Of a stretch of 64,000 nt of DNA, positions 9,212-18,007 are shown piece after piece. The notes beneath the pieces are model-generated. The model ran no database searches and was not told the DNA's origin. It saw only the letters and a program-made list of their open reading frames with translations. The position numbers were made by a program, and so were the translations under genes. The stretch is from assembly GCF_011516765.1 (NCBI RefSeq), contig NZ_JAAABN010000001.1, positions 62,001-126,000 on the forward strand, in the 5' to 3' direction. Origin of the DNA: Acetobacter sicerae. Lineage in GTDB: Bacteria > Pseudomonadota > Alphaproteobacteria > Acetobacterales > Acetobacteraceae. Positions within the stretch are counted from its first letter, which is position 1. The number at the start of each line of letters is the position of its first letter.

Positions 9212-9753
9212 AGGCTGGCATAGGTAAGCCAATAAAGGCTTGATTATCATATGAAAGCACGTCGTCGCAGCCGCCGGTCTCGGGTGAAATCGAAGTCGAT
9301 GAGAGCTATTTCGGTGGACATCGCAAAGGAAAACGAGGTCGAGGCGCTGCCGGAAAAGTGGCCGTCTTCGGCCTGCTGAAACGGCATGGCGGTGTCCATG
9401 CCGTCATGATCCTCAATGCCGGACATCAGACGCTGATGTCGATCATTCGAAAGAAAGTGCAGCCGGATTCAATCGTTTACAGCGATTCCTGGCATGCTTA
9501 CGACAAGCTGGATATCTCGGAATTCCATCACGAGCGCATTGATCACAGCAGGCATCTTGCTCTGGGCAGAAACCATATCAACGGCATCTGCGGCGATACA
9601 ATGGAATACCACGCAAGGACTTCCATCTCTTCCTGGCCGAGTGCGAGTGGCGCTTCAATATCCGCTCACCTGCAAAACTCCTGAAAATCCTAACTCAAGG
9701 GGCTAAACTGCCTACGTGACCCGTCGTAAACAATGCTTATCTATGCCAGTCCC
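9212..9753 (+). mobile_element. Decayed IS1595-family (IS1016-like) insertion sequence
   Basis: The left end (GGCTGGCATAGGTAAGCC, from 9213) matches, as an inverted repeat, the right end at 9735-9753 (GCTTATCTATGCCAGTCCC). The interior holds a transposase reading frame with deletions. The left end starts directly after the efflux channel stop codon. No convincing 8-bp target duplication is visible at the two ends, consistent with an old insertion. A second copy of the left end lies at 10608. Confidence 0.85.
9251..9719 (+). pseudogene. IS1595-family transposase remnant (ISXO2-like DDE domain)
   Basis: The frame starts as MKARRRSR at 9251, jumps out of frame, then reads GEIEVDESYFGGHRKGKRGR from 9277. 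It continues through the DDE-type core with YSDSWHAYDKL and NHINGI to about 9590. The usual ENFWNQAKR stretch after NHINGI is missing. Reading resumes in another frame at 9600 (NGIPRKDFHLFLAECEWRFN) and ends at TGA 9717. There are thus at least two deletions, one removing the N-terminal DNA-binding part. Family membership rests on the SGEIEVDESYFGG signature of IS1016-like transposases. It cannot be active. Confidence 0.88.
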
Positions 9754-9776
9754 TTAATAAATTAAGGAAATTTTTT

Positions 9777-10607
9777 ATGTACAATACACCTCTACATCGC
9801 GATGAAATTATGAGCTATTTGTCGGATATCATAGGGATTTCTTATGCAGTGCCTGTAAACAAAAAAGCTTATCGATACGATATAAACAACGAACAATCAT
9901 TTTATATAAAATCAGTTACACAAGCGCCTGAAGGCAAGCACCCTATAGTTATCCACGATATTATTGGTGATGAACTCAAACGCAACCCAATACCTGACGT
10001 GATGATTGGAGAACTACAGGCAAGCTCTGCTTATCAAAAATTTCGTATTGTAAAAAAGAACACAAATGAACCAGCTGGATATGAAGTGGATGTTCTAAAC
10101 ACAAAAGCTCTTTCAAATTTATTAAATCGTTTGGGTGTAAATACATTACTTCACAATGGCAATATCACGACAGATATAGAAAGAGATTTACTTCAAATAA
10201 ACGCGGAGTCTTCTACAGAACGAAATGCCATAATTGCGGCTCGTATTGGACAAGGCCGTTTTCGAGAGAGCTTAATGAAAAAATGGGATAGTTCGTGCGC
10301 AATTACTGGTTTATCTATACCAGCTCTTTTAAAGGCCTCCCATATTAAACCATGGAAAATTTCCACTAATTTGGAACGCCTAGATGTCGAAAATGGCTTA
10401 CTTTTATCTGCAAATTTAGATGCTGCGTTTGATGCTTATTTGATTGCTTTTTCTGATGATGGGAAAATTTTACTACCTGATGATACGCTTTCTCTAGAAC
10501 TAAAGAAAGTTTTGGGAATCAACGGGAACGAAAAACTAAGAAAAATTCCATCATCAAGACAAAGAATATATCTCAAGCAACATCGAACGAATTCAGGAAT
10601 AAAGTAA
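9777..10607 (+). CDS. HNH endonuclease-domain protein, horizontally acquired
   Basis: A 276-aa protein whose last 110 residues form an HNH_2-type nuclease domain: RFRESLMKKWDSSCAITGL, then LLKASHIKPWKIS, then VENGLLLSANLDAAFDAYLI. This resembles HNH restriction-like enzymes; the N-terminal about 160 residues match nothing I recognise and may recognise DNA or a partner. AAGGAA lies 8 nt before the ATG. The gene is strikingly AT-rich, with A/T-ending codons (AAA, TTA, ATA) unlike its neighbours, and is bracketed by IS1595 ends. It is probably a passenger or a piece of a restriction/defence locus. No methyltransferase or partner gene is adjacent. Confidence 0.8.
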   Translation: MYNTPLHRDEIMSYLSDIIGISYAVPVNKKAYRYDINNEQSFYIKSVTQAPEGKHPIVIHDIIGDELKRNPIPDVMIGELQASSAYQKFRIVKKNTNEPAGYEVDVLNTKALSNLLNRLGVNTLLHNGNITTDIERDLLQINAESSTERNAIIAARIGQGRFRESLMKKWDSSCAITGLSIPALLKASHIKPWKISTNLERLDVENGLLLSANLDAAFDAYLIAFSDDGKILLPDDTLSLELKKVLGINGNEKLRKIPSSRQRIYLKQHRTNSGIK

Positions 10608-10675
10608 GGGGCTGGCATAAGTAAGCCACTAAGGGGTTAATGTGTCGCATGAAAGCACGTCGTCGTAGTCGGCTG
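10608..10675 (+). mobile_element. Second IS1595-type left-end fragment
   Basis: GGGGCTGGCATAAGTAAGCC starts right after the HNH stop codon, in the same orientation as the end at 9213. Like that copy, it is followed by ATGAAAGCACGTCGTCG, the start of the transposase (MKARRRSR). Similarity ends near 10675, so only about 65 bp remain. The HNH gene therefore lies between the right end of one ghost element and the left end of another. Confidence 0.78.
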
Positions 10676-10765
10676 CCTGTCAGCATCCAAGATTTAAGTA
10701 TTCAGGAAGTGTAGCCGGTCTGATGCCGTTGGGCAGTATGCTTTTCAACCTGTACCGTATGTAAA

Positions 10766-10806
10766 TGGCCGCTTTCCATAACTGAACACATCGTGGAAAG
10801 CGGTCA
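10766..10806. terminator. Stem-loop downstream of purN, possible terminator
   Basis: TGGCCGCTTTCCA (10766-10778) pairs with TGGAAAGCGGTCA (10794-10806), 13 bp with one G-U pair. It lies 37 bp beyond the purN stop on the minus strand, with only a short T-rich stretch after it. This is a likely transcript end for purMN, but without a full U-tract. Confidence 0.5.
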
Positions 10807-10842
10807 TCTTGTAAAACAATCCAAAAGCTTCCCGTAATTATG

Positions 10843-11469
10843 TCACACCACCAGCAGCCGGTCTTCGTTGGAAGCGCAGCCGCCAGTCCCAGCCAGTACT
10901 GCCTTTAAGGCCGCAGGATAAAGCACATGTTCCTGCACCAGCACGCGGGCGGCGAGATCGTCCGCAGTATCTTCTTTCGGGAAGACGGGGACGGCCGCCT
11001 GCGCGATGATCGGTCCTTCGTCCATTCCGGCGGTCACATGATGGACCGTGCAGCCGTGGATGCGGACGCCGGCTTCCAGCGCGCGTTCATGGGTATGCGT
11101 GCCGGGGAAGAGTGGTAGCAGGCTGGGGTGGATGTTGATCATCCGCCCGGCCCATGCGTCCGTCAGGAACGGTGTAAGCAGGCGCATGTAGCCCGCAAGG
11201 CAGATAAACTCGATCCCGGCTTCTTTCAGTCTGGCGTCGATGGCGCGTTCATGTGCCTCCCGATCCTTGCCGAAAGCCCTGTGCGGCACCGCTTCGGCCC
11301 GCAGGCCAAGGGAGCGGGCGTAATCCAGCCCCCCTGCATCCTCTTTGTTGCTGAGGACAAGTTCGACCGAGGCGGGGAAATCCGGCTCGGCGCAGGCGGC
11401 GATCAGCGAGCGCATATTGCTGCCGCGTCCGCTGATGAGGATGGCGATCGGGGTCTTGCGGATGCTCAC
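10843..11469 (-). CDS. purN: Phosphoribosylglycinamide formyltransferase (GAR transformylase 1)
   Basis: A 208-aa cytosolic enzyme of purine synthesis that transfers a formyl group from 10-formyl-tetrahydrofolate to GAR. The phosphate-binding loop reads ISGRGSNMRSL. The folate and catalytic region is present: FICLAGYMRLLTPFL, INIHPSLLPLFPGTHTHERAL with the catalytic Asn and His, and AGMDEGPIIAQ with the catalytic Asp. The start is GTG 11469, 11 nt after the purM stop, with GAGG upstream. It is downstream of purM in a two-gene operon. Confidence 0.96.
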   Translation of the reverse strand: MSIRKTPIAILISGRGSNMRSLIAACAEPDFPASVELVLSNKEDAGGLDYARSLGLRAEAVPHRAFGKDREAHERAIDARLKEAGIEFICLAGYMRLLTPFLTDAWAGRMINIHPSLLPLFPGTHTHERALEAGVRIHGCTVHHVTAGMDEGPIIAQAAVPVFPKEDTADDLAARVLVQEHVLYPAALKAVLAGTGGCASNEDRLLVV

Positions 11470-11480
11470 GTCAGAATGCC

Positions 11481-12578
11481 TCAGGACCAGGAAAAGTCCG
11501 GGGAGACAGCCATCTCCAGTGTGGGAGCGGGGTTTGCGTCAGCAGCGGCTTCGACCTGTCCGAGGACGATCGGTGTTTCACCCATCCTGCTCAGACGTTC
11601 CATGACGACATCCGGCTTCGACGTGATCAGCACCATACCGATACCGCAGTTGAACACGCGCAGCATTTCCTCGGTGGCGACGTTGCCGGTTTTCGCCAGC
11701 CAGCCGAAGACCGGGGCAGGGGCCCACGGACCGTCGATCACGGCTTTCACGCCGTTGGGCAGCACGCGCGGCAGGTTGCCGGGCAGGCCGCCGCCGGTGA
11801 TGTGGGCCGCGCCGCTCAGCAGGCCCTCGCGATGCAGGTCGAGAACCTGCGACACGTAGAGTTTCGTCGGCGTCATCAACGCCTGTGCGAGTGTCTGGCC
11901 CGGTGCGAATGGGGCTGCGTCGTCAAGTTTCAGACCGGCAGCGGACAGGATGCGACGTACCAGCGAGAAGCCGTTGGAATGCACGCCGCTGGAGACGAGG
12001 CCGATCAGGGCGTCACCGGCACGGATCTCGCCCGGCAGCAGCTTGCCGCGTTCGGCGGCGCCGACGGAGAAGCCGGCGAGATCATAATGACCGGGCGCAT
12101 ACATGCCGGGCATTTCCGCGGTCTCGCCGCCGACAAGGGCGCAGCCGGACAGGCGGCAGCCTTCGGCAATGCCTTTCACAACCTTGGCGGCGTCTTCGAC
12201 AGCCAGCTTGCCGGTGGCGAAATAGTCGAGAAAGAACAGCGGTTCCGCGCCCTGAACAACGAGGTCGTTGACGCACATGGCGACCAGATCGATGCCGACC
12301 GTGTCATGCAGGCCGCTGTCGATGGCGAGGTTCAGCTTGGTGCCCACGCCGTCCGTGCAGGAGACGAGGACCGGATCGGTGAAACCGGCGGCCTTGAGGT
12401 CGAACAGTGCGCCGAAGCCGCCCAGTCCGCCCATGACGCCCGTGCGGGTCGTGGCCTTGGCGGCAGGCTTGATCGCCTCGACAAGGGCGTCGCCTGCTTC
12501 GATGTCCACTCCGGCCTCGCGATAGGTGAGACCCCTGGAAGAAGCGCTCTGTGAGGTTTCCGGGGTAGATGCGTTCAT
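11481..12578 (-). CDS. purM: Phosphoribosylformylglycinamidine cyclo-ligase (AIR synthetase)
   Basis: A 365-aa ATP-dependent cyclase converting FGAM to AIR in purine synthesis. Family marks are [63 protein letters not shown] and the C-terminal [19 protein letters not shown] 12578 ([10 protein letters not shown]) gives a typical length; an in-frame ATG at 12632 would add 18 non-conserved residues, and neither has a strong ribosome site. It is divergent from hda with a short shared promoter region and is followed by purN. Confidence 0.96.
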   Translation of the reverse strand: MNASTPETSQSASSRGLTYREAGVDIEAGDALVEAIKPAAKATTRTGVMGGLGGFGALFDLKAAGFTDPVLVSCTDGVGTKLNLAIDSGLHDTVGIDLVAMCVNDLVVQGAEPLFFLDYFATGKLAVEDAAKVVKGIAEGCRLSGCALVGGETAEMPGMYAPGHYDLAGFSVGAAERGKLLPGEIRAGDALIGLVSSGVHSNGFSLVRRILSAAGLKLDDAAPFAPGQTLAQALMTPTKLYVSQVLDLHREGLLSGAAHITGGGLPGNLPRVLPNGVKAVIDGPWAPAPVFGWLAKTGNVATEEMLRVFNCGIGMVLITSKPDVVMERLSRMGETPIVLGQVEAAADANPAPTLEMAVSPDFSWS

Positions 12579-12697
12579 GGCGTCGGCTCGTTCTGGGCTG
12601 TGGGATGGTCTCGACAGGTGAGGGTCGAACATCCGGGACGTTTACGGTATCAGGTTTATGAGCACTCTTTAAGGCAGGCGGGGCGGCGCGCATAGCG

Positions 12698-13444
12698 GTG
12701 ACGGAACAGGTTTATGATCCAGAACGCCCCGGTCAGCCCGGTTTGGGCGAAAAAAGGCCGGAGCAGATGCGTCAGCTACCGCTGCCGTTCGGGCATAAGC
12801 GCCGTTTTGACGAGACGGGATTCGTGTCCGGGCGTTCGAATGCGGCGGCGCGGACGTGGCTGTTTGCAACCGATGCGGAAAAAAACTGGTCGGAGAACCG
12901 GCTGGCTCTCTGGGGCGGTCAGGGACGTGGCAAGACGCATCTGCTGCGGGTGTGGGCGCAGCGCAACGATGCGATGATCGTGGATGCGGCCCAGGGGCTG
13001 CCCGATATTGCGACATTGCTGGAGCGCGCACCTCACGCGCTGGCGCTTGATGCGCTGCCTGAGCAGGGGCTGGACGAACTGGCGCTGCTACGGATCATCA
13101 ACACTTCCCGCGAGCGCCGGATGCCGCTTCTCATGGTGGCGCGCACGCCGCCGAGCCTGTGGACGGTCACGCTGCCTGATCTGTGCAGTCGTTTGCGGGC
13201 GACGATGACCGTGGAGGTCGGACCTGCGGAGGATGTGCTGCTTCACCGGCTGATGCTTCGTCTGCTGGCTGAGCGCCAGCTGGTTGTGCCCCGGCAGATC
13301 ACGGACTGGCTGTTGCAGCGCCTGCCGCGGGAGGCTTCGGTGATAGAGGATGCGGTCAGTCGTATTGACGCGGTGACCCTTGCCTCGGGACAGCCTTTCG
13401 ATCTGCGGGCGGCCACGCGTCTGCTGGCGGATCTGAGCGAGTGA
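12698..13444 (+). CDS. hdaA: DnaA-related ATPase Hda (regulatory inactivation of DnaA)
   Basis: A 248-aa DnaA-like AAA+ protein without the DNA-binding domain IV. It acts with the beta clamp to stimulate ATP hydrolysis by DnaA and so limits replication initiation. MRQLPLPF near residue 24 is the short clamp-binding-type peptide typical of Hda. A P-loop (WGGQGRGKTHLL) and a sensor region (INTSRERRMPLLMVARTPP) follow. The GTG start at 12698 has a weak ribosome site. ATG 12767, just before the clamp peptide, is a serious alternative and would match shorter Hda proteins. Location next to purMN and ppk is the usual alphaproteobacterial arrangement. Confidence 0.85.
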   Translation: MTEQVYDPERPGQPGLGEKRPEQMRQLPLPFGHKRRFDETGFVSGRSNAAARTWLFATDAEKNWSENRLALWGGQGRGKTHLLRVWAQRNDAMIVDAAQGLPDIATLLERAPHALALDALPEQGLDELALLRIINTSRERRMPLLMVARTPPSLWTVTLPDLCSRLRATMTVEVGPAEDVLLHRLMLRLLAERQLVVPRQITDWLLQRLPREASVIEDAVSRIDAVTLASGQPFDLRAATRLLADLSE

Positions 13445-13495
13445 CGGACCGCACGAACTGACGGCCGGGAAATCTTCCCTGCATATGTTCTTAAA

Positions 13496-13509
13496 TTGTC
13501 ATATGACAA
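13496..13509. promoter_or_regulatory. 14-bp perfect palindrome upstream of ppk
   Basis: TTGTCATATGACAA is fully self-complementary and sits 88 bp before the ppk start, in the hda-ppk spacer. A second, weaker inverted repeat (AATAAC at 13545-13550 with GTTATT at 13560-13565) lies closer to the gene. A dimeric regulator site is plausible. It resembles half a Pho box (TGTCAT) but lacks the direct-repeat layout of one. Confidence 0.4.
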
Positions 13510-13596
13510 AAGAATGAAGGGCTCATACCATTTGGCCCGCATAAAATAACACGCAGACAGTTATTGCGCTGAATCACAGTCGCACAGGAGAGCACT

Positions 13597-15918
13597 TTGT
13601 CGGAGCATGAGGGAAACAGAACGCGAGGAGTGGGCCGTCGCGTGAAGGGAACCCGTGCGCCTGCGTCCGCCAGATCGCAGGGCACTCGTCGGAAAACCGC
13701 AACAGCCGCCAAGGCGCAGACAGGCACAGCGGTTGCGCGCAGCCGGACGCGGAAGGCTGCGCCTGCGCCGGTTGAAATCACCACTACATCTCCTGATCGT
13801 TTCATCAATCGCGAACTGTCATGGCTCGCCTTCAACCAGCGTGTGGTTGAGGAAGCTGACAACCCGCGCAACCCCCTGCTGGAGCGTCTGCGCTTTCTCT
13901 CCATCAGCGCCAGCAATCTCGACGAGTTCTACTCCGTGCGTGTCGCCGGTCTGGTGGGGCAGGTGCGGGAAGGGCTGGTTTCGCTTTCCCCCGACGGGCT
14001 GACGCCCTCCCTTCAGTTAGCGGCGGTGCGGGAGCGCTGTGTGCAGCTTTTCCGCGAGCAGCAGCGTATCTGGGTTCATCTGCGGGATCTTCTGGCCGAA
14101 GCGGACGTGACGCTGTGCGGTCTGGAACAGCTCGACGATGACGACCGTCTCTGGCTGTCAGATTTTTTCATGGACCGGGTCTTTCCGGTCCTCACGCCGC
14201 TGGCTGTCGATCCCGCGCATCCGCTGCCGTTCATTCCAAACATGGGGCTTGCGCTCGGTCTGAGCCTTGTGTCCGAGGAAACCGGCGCGTTCGTCATGAA
14301 TGGCCTGATCCTGCTGCCCGCGCAGGTGGACCGTTTCATCCGGTTGCCTTCGCTGCCGGGCAAGCCGCCATCCGTGCGGTTCGTGCTGCTGGAAGACCTG
14401 ATCAAGCTGTGCATTGATCGGCTCTATCCGGGGCTGGCGGTCGTGGAAAGCGGTACGGTGCGCGTGATCCGTGACACCGATGTCGAGTTCGAGGATGAGG
14501 CGGAAGACCTTGTCCGTTCCTATGAAACGGCGCTGAAACAGCGTCGTCGGGGCGTGGTGATCCATGTTGACATGCAGGAAAGCGTGCCGCGTGGTCTTGT
14601 CGATGCGATTGTCGATGAGCTTGATCTGCCGCCGGAAGAGGTCTCCGTTCATTCCGGCATGATCGGTGTGGTCGATCTGAAGCAGATGATCGTGGATGAC
14701 CGCCCCGACCTTCTGTTCCCTCCCTACACGCCGCGTTTTCCGGAGCGGATTGTCGATTACGCTGGCGACTGCTTCGCCGCCATCCGCGCCAAGGATCTGA
14801 TCGTTCATCATCCGTTCGAGAGTTTCGACGTGGTGGTGCAGTTCCTGCGTCAGGCGGCGCTTGATCCGAACGTGATCGCCATCAAGCAGACGCTGTATCG
14901 CACGTCTCGGGACAGCCCGATCGTCAAGGCGCTGATCGAGGCGGCCGAGGCGGGCAAGTCCGTAACCGCGATGGTGGAACTGCGGGCCCGGTTTGACGAG
15001 GAAGCGAACATCCGCCTCTCCCGCGCGCTTGAGGCTGCGGGCGTGCAGGTGGTGTTCGGTTTCTCGGACCTCAAGACCCATGCCAAGCTGAGCCTTGTCG
15101 TGCGCAGGGAAGGCGGGACCGTCCGTTCCTACGCCCACTTCGGGACGGGCAACTATCACCCGATCACGGCCAAGATTTACACGGATCTTTCTTTCTTCAC
15201 CTGCAATCCTGAGCTGGTGCGTGATTCGGCGCGTCTGTTCAATTATGTCACCGGCTACGCCAGACCGGCGAAAATGGAGGCAATCGCCTTCTCGCCCCTG
15301 ACCTGTCGCAAGACATTGAATCACCTGATTGACGAAGAGATCGAGCATGTCCGTCAGGGGCGTCCGGGGCATATCTGGCTGAAGATGAACGCGCTGGTTG
15401 ATCCGAAGCTGATCGACAAGCTGTACGAGGCGTCCTGCGCCGGTGTGAAAATCATGGGTGTCGTGCGCGGCATGTGCTGCCTGCGGCCGGGCGTGCCGGG
15501 CCTGTCGGAGAACATCCGTATCAAGTCGATTGTCGGGCGTTTCCTTGAACATGCGCGTATCTATGCGTTCGGAAACGGCCATCGTCTGCCTTCGCGGTCC
15601 GCCAAGGTGTTCATCTCCTCGGCTGACTGGATGACACGCAACATGGACTGGCGTGTGGAAAGTCTGGTGCCGATCACCAATCCGACGGTCCATGCGCAGG
15701 TGCTGGATCAGATCATGGTGACCGACCTCAAGGACAACCTGAATTCCTGGATTCTGGAGAAGACAGGGGTCTGGCGTCGTCTTGATCCGGGCAGCAAGCC
15801 GTTCTCTGCGCATGAATGGTTCATGACCCATCCGTCCCTGTCGGGCAGAGGGTCGGCGGCGACGCAGATCACCGGGCGTTCGGCCCAGCCTCCACGGGAC
15901 CGGCTGGCTGACGACTGA
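13597..15918 (+). CDS. ppk1: Polyphosphate kinase 1
   Basis: A 773-aa membrane-associated enzyme that polymerises the gamma-phosphate of ATP into inorganic polyphosphate. The PPK N domain begins at [19 protein letters not shown] (about residue 68). The first catalytic His is in [16 protein letters not shown] and the second in [14 protein letters not shown], with the PLD-like C-terminal domains complete. The preceding about 65 residues are an Arg/Lys/Ala/Thr-rich tail, probably disordered. The start is TTG 13597, supported by AGGAG 7 nt upstream and the absence of a better codon before the conserved domain. The matching exopolyphosphatase gene is at 35090. Confidence 0.95.
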   Translation: MSEHEGNRTRGVGRRVKGTRAPASARSQGTRRKTATAAKAQTGTAVARSRTRKAAPAPVEITTTSPDRFINRELSWLAFNQRVVEEADNPRNPLLERLRFLSISASNLDEFYSVRVAGLVGQVREGLVSLSPDGLTPSLQLAAVRERCVQLFREQQRIWVHLRDLLAEADVTLCGLEQLDDDDRLWLSDFFMDRVFPVLTPLAVDPAHPLPFIPNMGLALGLSLVSEETGAFVMNGLILLPAQVDRFIRLPSLPGKPPSVRFVLLEDLIKLCIDRLYPGLAVVESGTVRVIRDTDVEFEDEAEDLVRSYETALKQRRRGVVIHVDMQESVPRGLVDAIVDELDLPPEEVSVHSGMIGVVDLKQMIVDDRPDLLFPPYTPRFPERIVDYAGDCFAAIRAKDLIVHHPFESFDVVVQFLRQAALDPNVIAIKQTLYRTSRDSPIVKALIEAAEAGKSVTAMVELRARFDEEANIRLSRALEAAGVQVVFGFSDLKTHAKLSLVVRREGGTVRSYAHFGTGNYHPITAKIYTDLSFFTCNPELVRDSARLFNYVTGYARPAKMEAIAFSPLTCRKTLNHLIDEEIEHVRQGRPGHIWLKMNALVDPKLIDKLYEASCAGVKIMGVVRGMCCLRPGVPGLSENIRIKSIVGRFLEHARIYAFGNGHRLPSRSAKVFISSADWMTRNMDWRVESLVPITNPTVHAQVLDQIMVTDLKDNLNSWILEKTGVWRRLDPGSKPFSAHEWFMTHPSLSGRGSAATQITGRSAQPPRDRLADD

Positions 15919-15989
15919 GGCTGTTGTCCTTTTTTGCGAAGCTCCGGAAATCTTTCTATAAAAAGGGAAAGATTTTCGGAGATGCCCAG

Positions 15990-16868
15990 ATGAACACTGA
16001 CCGGTTTGTGTTCGGTGATGAAAAACTCACAGCGACAGTGTCTGCTCAGGGAGCCGAACTGGTTTCCCTGACGCTACCAGATGGCGCTGATGTGCTCTGG
16101 AACGCTGGCCCGGCATGGCGGCGGCACTCGCCTGTGCTGTTTCCGATTGTGGGGCGTCTTCCTGATGACCGGGCGACCATCGACGGCAAGTCGTATCGCA
16201 TGACGCAGCATGGCTTTGCCCGCGACTGCCTCTTTCGGTGGGTCGAGCAGAAGCCTGACAGTTGCACCCTGTCGCTGGAAGCGGACGATCAGACGCTGGC
16301 CGTCTTTCCGTTCCGGTTTCGTCTGTGGCTGACCTATCAGATCAGCGATGGAAAACTGACGGTTCTCTATACTGTACGCAACATGGAAGAGGGCAGGGAG
16401 CTTCCCTTTTCACTGGGAGCGCATCCTGCCTTTCGCTGGCCTCTGGATAAAGGCGGAAAGCGCGAAGACTATCGTCTGACTTTTGAAGAACCTGAGCCTG
16501 AACCCATCCGTCGTCTTGAAGGCGGTCTGCTCGATCCCGCGCCTCGTCCGACGCCTGTCGAAGGGACTGAGCTGTCTCTTCGGGACGATCTGTTTGTCGA
16601 GGACGCGATCATCTTCGACCGGATCAGAAGCCGTTCCGTGACGTTCGGGCGTCCGGGCGGGCTGGCTCTGCGTGTGTCATGGCATGGATTTCCCGAGCTG
16701 GGCGTCTGGACCAAACCGGGTGCTGAGTTTCTGTGTATCGAGCCATGGCAGGGATACGCCACACCACATGGCTTCAAGGGGGAGTTCCGCGACAAGCCGG
16801 GCGTGGTGACTGTTCAGCCCGGTCGGGAATGGTCGGCGTCGTGGTCGGTGAGCGCCGTTCAGAGCTGA
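15990..16868 (+). CDS. Aldose 1-epimerase family protein (LacX/YeaD-like)
   Basis: A 292-aa galactose-mutarotase-fold protein likely to interconvert anomers of a hexose or hexose 6-phosphate. Visible marks are LFPIVGRLPDD, MTQHGFARDC with a conserved His, LPFSLGAHPAFRWPL with the second His, and EFLCIEPWQGYATP with the catalytic Glu region. ATG 15990 is chosen because GGAG lies 9 nt upstream; an in-frame TTG at 15924 lacks this. It follows ppk on the same strand and precedes mltG by 3 nt, so it is likely cotranscribed with mltG. Confidence 0.86.
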   Translation: MNTDRFVFGDEKLTATVSAQGAELVSLTLPDGADVLWNAGPAWRRHSPVLFPIVGRLPDDRATIDGKSYRMTQHGFARDCLFRWVEQKPDSCTLSLEADDQTLAVFPFRFRLWLTYQISDGKLTVLYTVRNMEEGRELPFSLGAHPAFRWPLDKGGKREDYRLTFEEPEPEPIRRLEGGLLDPAPRPTPVEGTELSLRDDLFVEDAIIFDRIRSRSVTFGRPGGLALRVSWHGFPELGVWTKPGAEFLCIEPWQGYATPHGFKGEFRDKPGVVTVQPGREWSASWSVSAVQS

Positions 16869-16871
16869 ACC

Positions 16872-17924
16872 GTGGCGGCTCAAAAGAAAAAACGGGCTGC
16901 TCCTGCGAAGAAGCGTCGTTCCTGGCTGCGGGTTGGCGCTGGAGTGTTGGCGGCTGTCATATTGACAGGTGGGGCGGTCGCAGGATCCGGATGGTGGCGC
17001 TATACCGCGCCCGGTCCGCTGCCTGCGCCGACCGCACTGGATATTCCCCACGGCGGATATGCCAGCACGATTACGGCTCTACAGCTGGGACACGCGCTGT
17101 CCGCGAATGGGATTGATGACTATGTTTTTCGCGCCGCCATCGCGCTGACCCGGCATGAAGGGCAGCTCCATGCGGCGGAACTGATGTTTCCGGCCCATGC
17201 TTCCATGCGGGATGTGCTGTCCGTGTTGCGTCATGGGAAGCCGGTGCTGCATCAGTTGACCATTCCGGAAGGGCTGACCGCCAGCCAGATTACGGCGCTC
17301 GTTCAGGCGGCTCCTTTTCTGAAGGGGAGTGTCGCGGGTTTAGGCGAGGGCGAGGCTCTTCCGGAGACATACAGCTATCTACGTGATTCAGATCGTGCCG
17401 CGCTTGTCGCCAGAATGAAGCAGGCCATGCAGCGACAGGTCGAGACCGTCTGGAAAGGTCGCGATCCGTCGATCGGTCTCTCTGATCCTGCGCAACTGGT
17501 GACGCTTGCTTCCATGGTGGAGAAGGAGACTGGTTTGCCGGAAGAGCGGCCTCGTATCGCGCGGGTCTTTCTGAATCGTCTCAGCAGGGGCATGAAGCTT
17601 CAGTCTGATCCGACGACTGTCTATGCGCTGAATGGTGGCGCGGGACCGTTGGGACGCCCTCTGGTCCATTCAGATCTGGCGATCCAGAGTCCCTATAATA
17701 CATACGTGAATACGGGATTGCCGCCGGGACCGATCTGCTCGCCAGGGCTTGCGGCATTGCAGGCCGTGGCGCACCCGGCTCCGGGCGACGAACTGTATTT
17801 TGTGGCGACAGGCTCAGGCGGCAGTCACTTTGCGTCGTCGCTTGACGAGCATAACCGGAATGTTTCGGCGTTTCGTAACAGGCCGCAGGACAGGCAGCCT
17901 GCGGAACCGGCTCATTCACCATAA
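16872..17924 (+). CDS. mltG: Endolytic murein transglycosylase MltG
   Basis: A 350-aa inner-membrane lytic transglycosylase (YceG-like) that cuts nascent glycan strands and sets their length. A Lys/Arg-rich cytoplasmic start (MAAQKKKRAAPAKKRRSW) precedes one membrane helix (about residues 22-42). A LysM-like stretch follows, then the catalytic domain with LASMVEKETGLPEERPRIARV (catalytic Glu in the EKET motif), LNRLSRGMKLQSDPT and SPYNTYVNTGLPPGPI. The start is GTG 16872, three nt after the epimerase stop. Confidence 0.94.
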   Translation: MAAQKKKRAAPAKKRRSWLRVGAGVLAAVILTGGAVAGSGWWRYTAPGPLPAPTALDIPHGGYASTITALQLGHALSANGIDDYVFRAAIALTRHEGQLHAAELMFPAHASMRDVLSVLRHGKPVLHQLTIPEGLTASQITALVQAAPFLKGSVAGLGEGEALPETYSYLRDSDRAALVARMKQAMQRQVETVWKGRDPSIGLSDPAQLVTLASMVEKETGLPEERPRIARVFLNRLSRGMKLQSDPTTVYALNGGAGPLGRPLVHSDLAIQSPYNTYVNTGLPPGPICSPGLAALQAVAHPAPGDELYFVATGSGGSHFASSLDEHNRNVSAFRNRPQDRQPAEPAHSP

Positions 17925-17951
17925 GGCGCTGGCCGATTGCTGCCTCAAAAC

Positions 17952-18002
17952 TCAAAAGTGGTTCGTGGACTCAACGCCATGGGAGCCTCGAACCACTTTT
18001 GA
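17952..18002. terminator. Bidirectional stem-loop between convergent genes
   Basis: A perfect 14-bp inverted repeat, TCAAAAGTGGTTCG (17952-17965) and CGAACCACTTTTGA (17989-18002), with a 23-nt loop. It sits between the stops of mltG (17924) and the minus-strand SYLF gene (18008). A-rich and T-rich flanks on both sides suit a two-way terminator. Confidence 0.7.
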
Positions 18003-18007
18003 CGGCT

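Noticed and set aside
9211..9770. Target-site duplication around the IS1595 ghost
   Set aside because: The 8-bp flanks on the two sides do not match; only AT-richness is shared.
14158..15831. 557-codon minus-strand frame antisense to ppk
   Set aside because: It mirrors ppk codon structure (GC-rich third positions produce open antisense frames), has no known domain, and ppk itself is certain.
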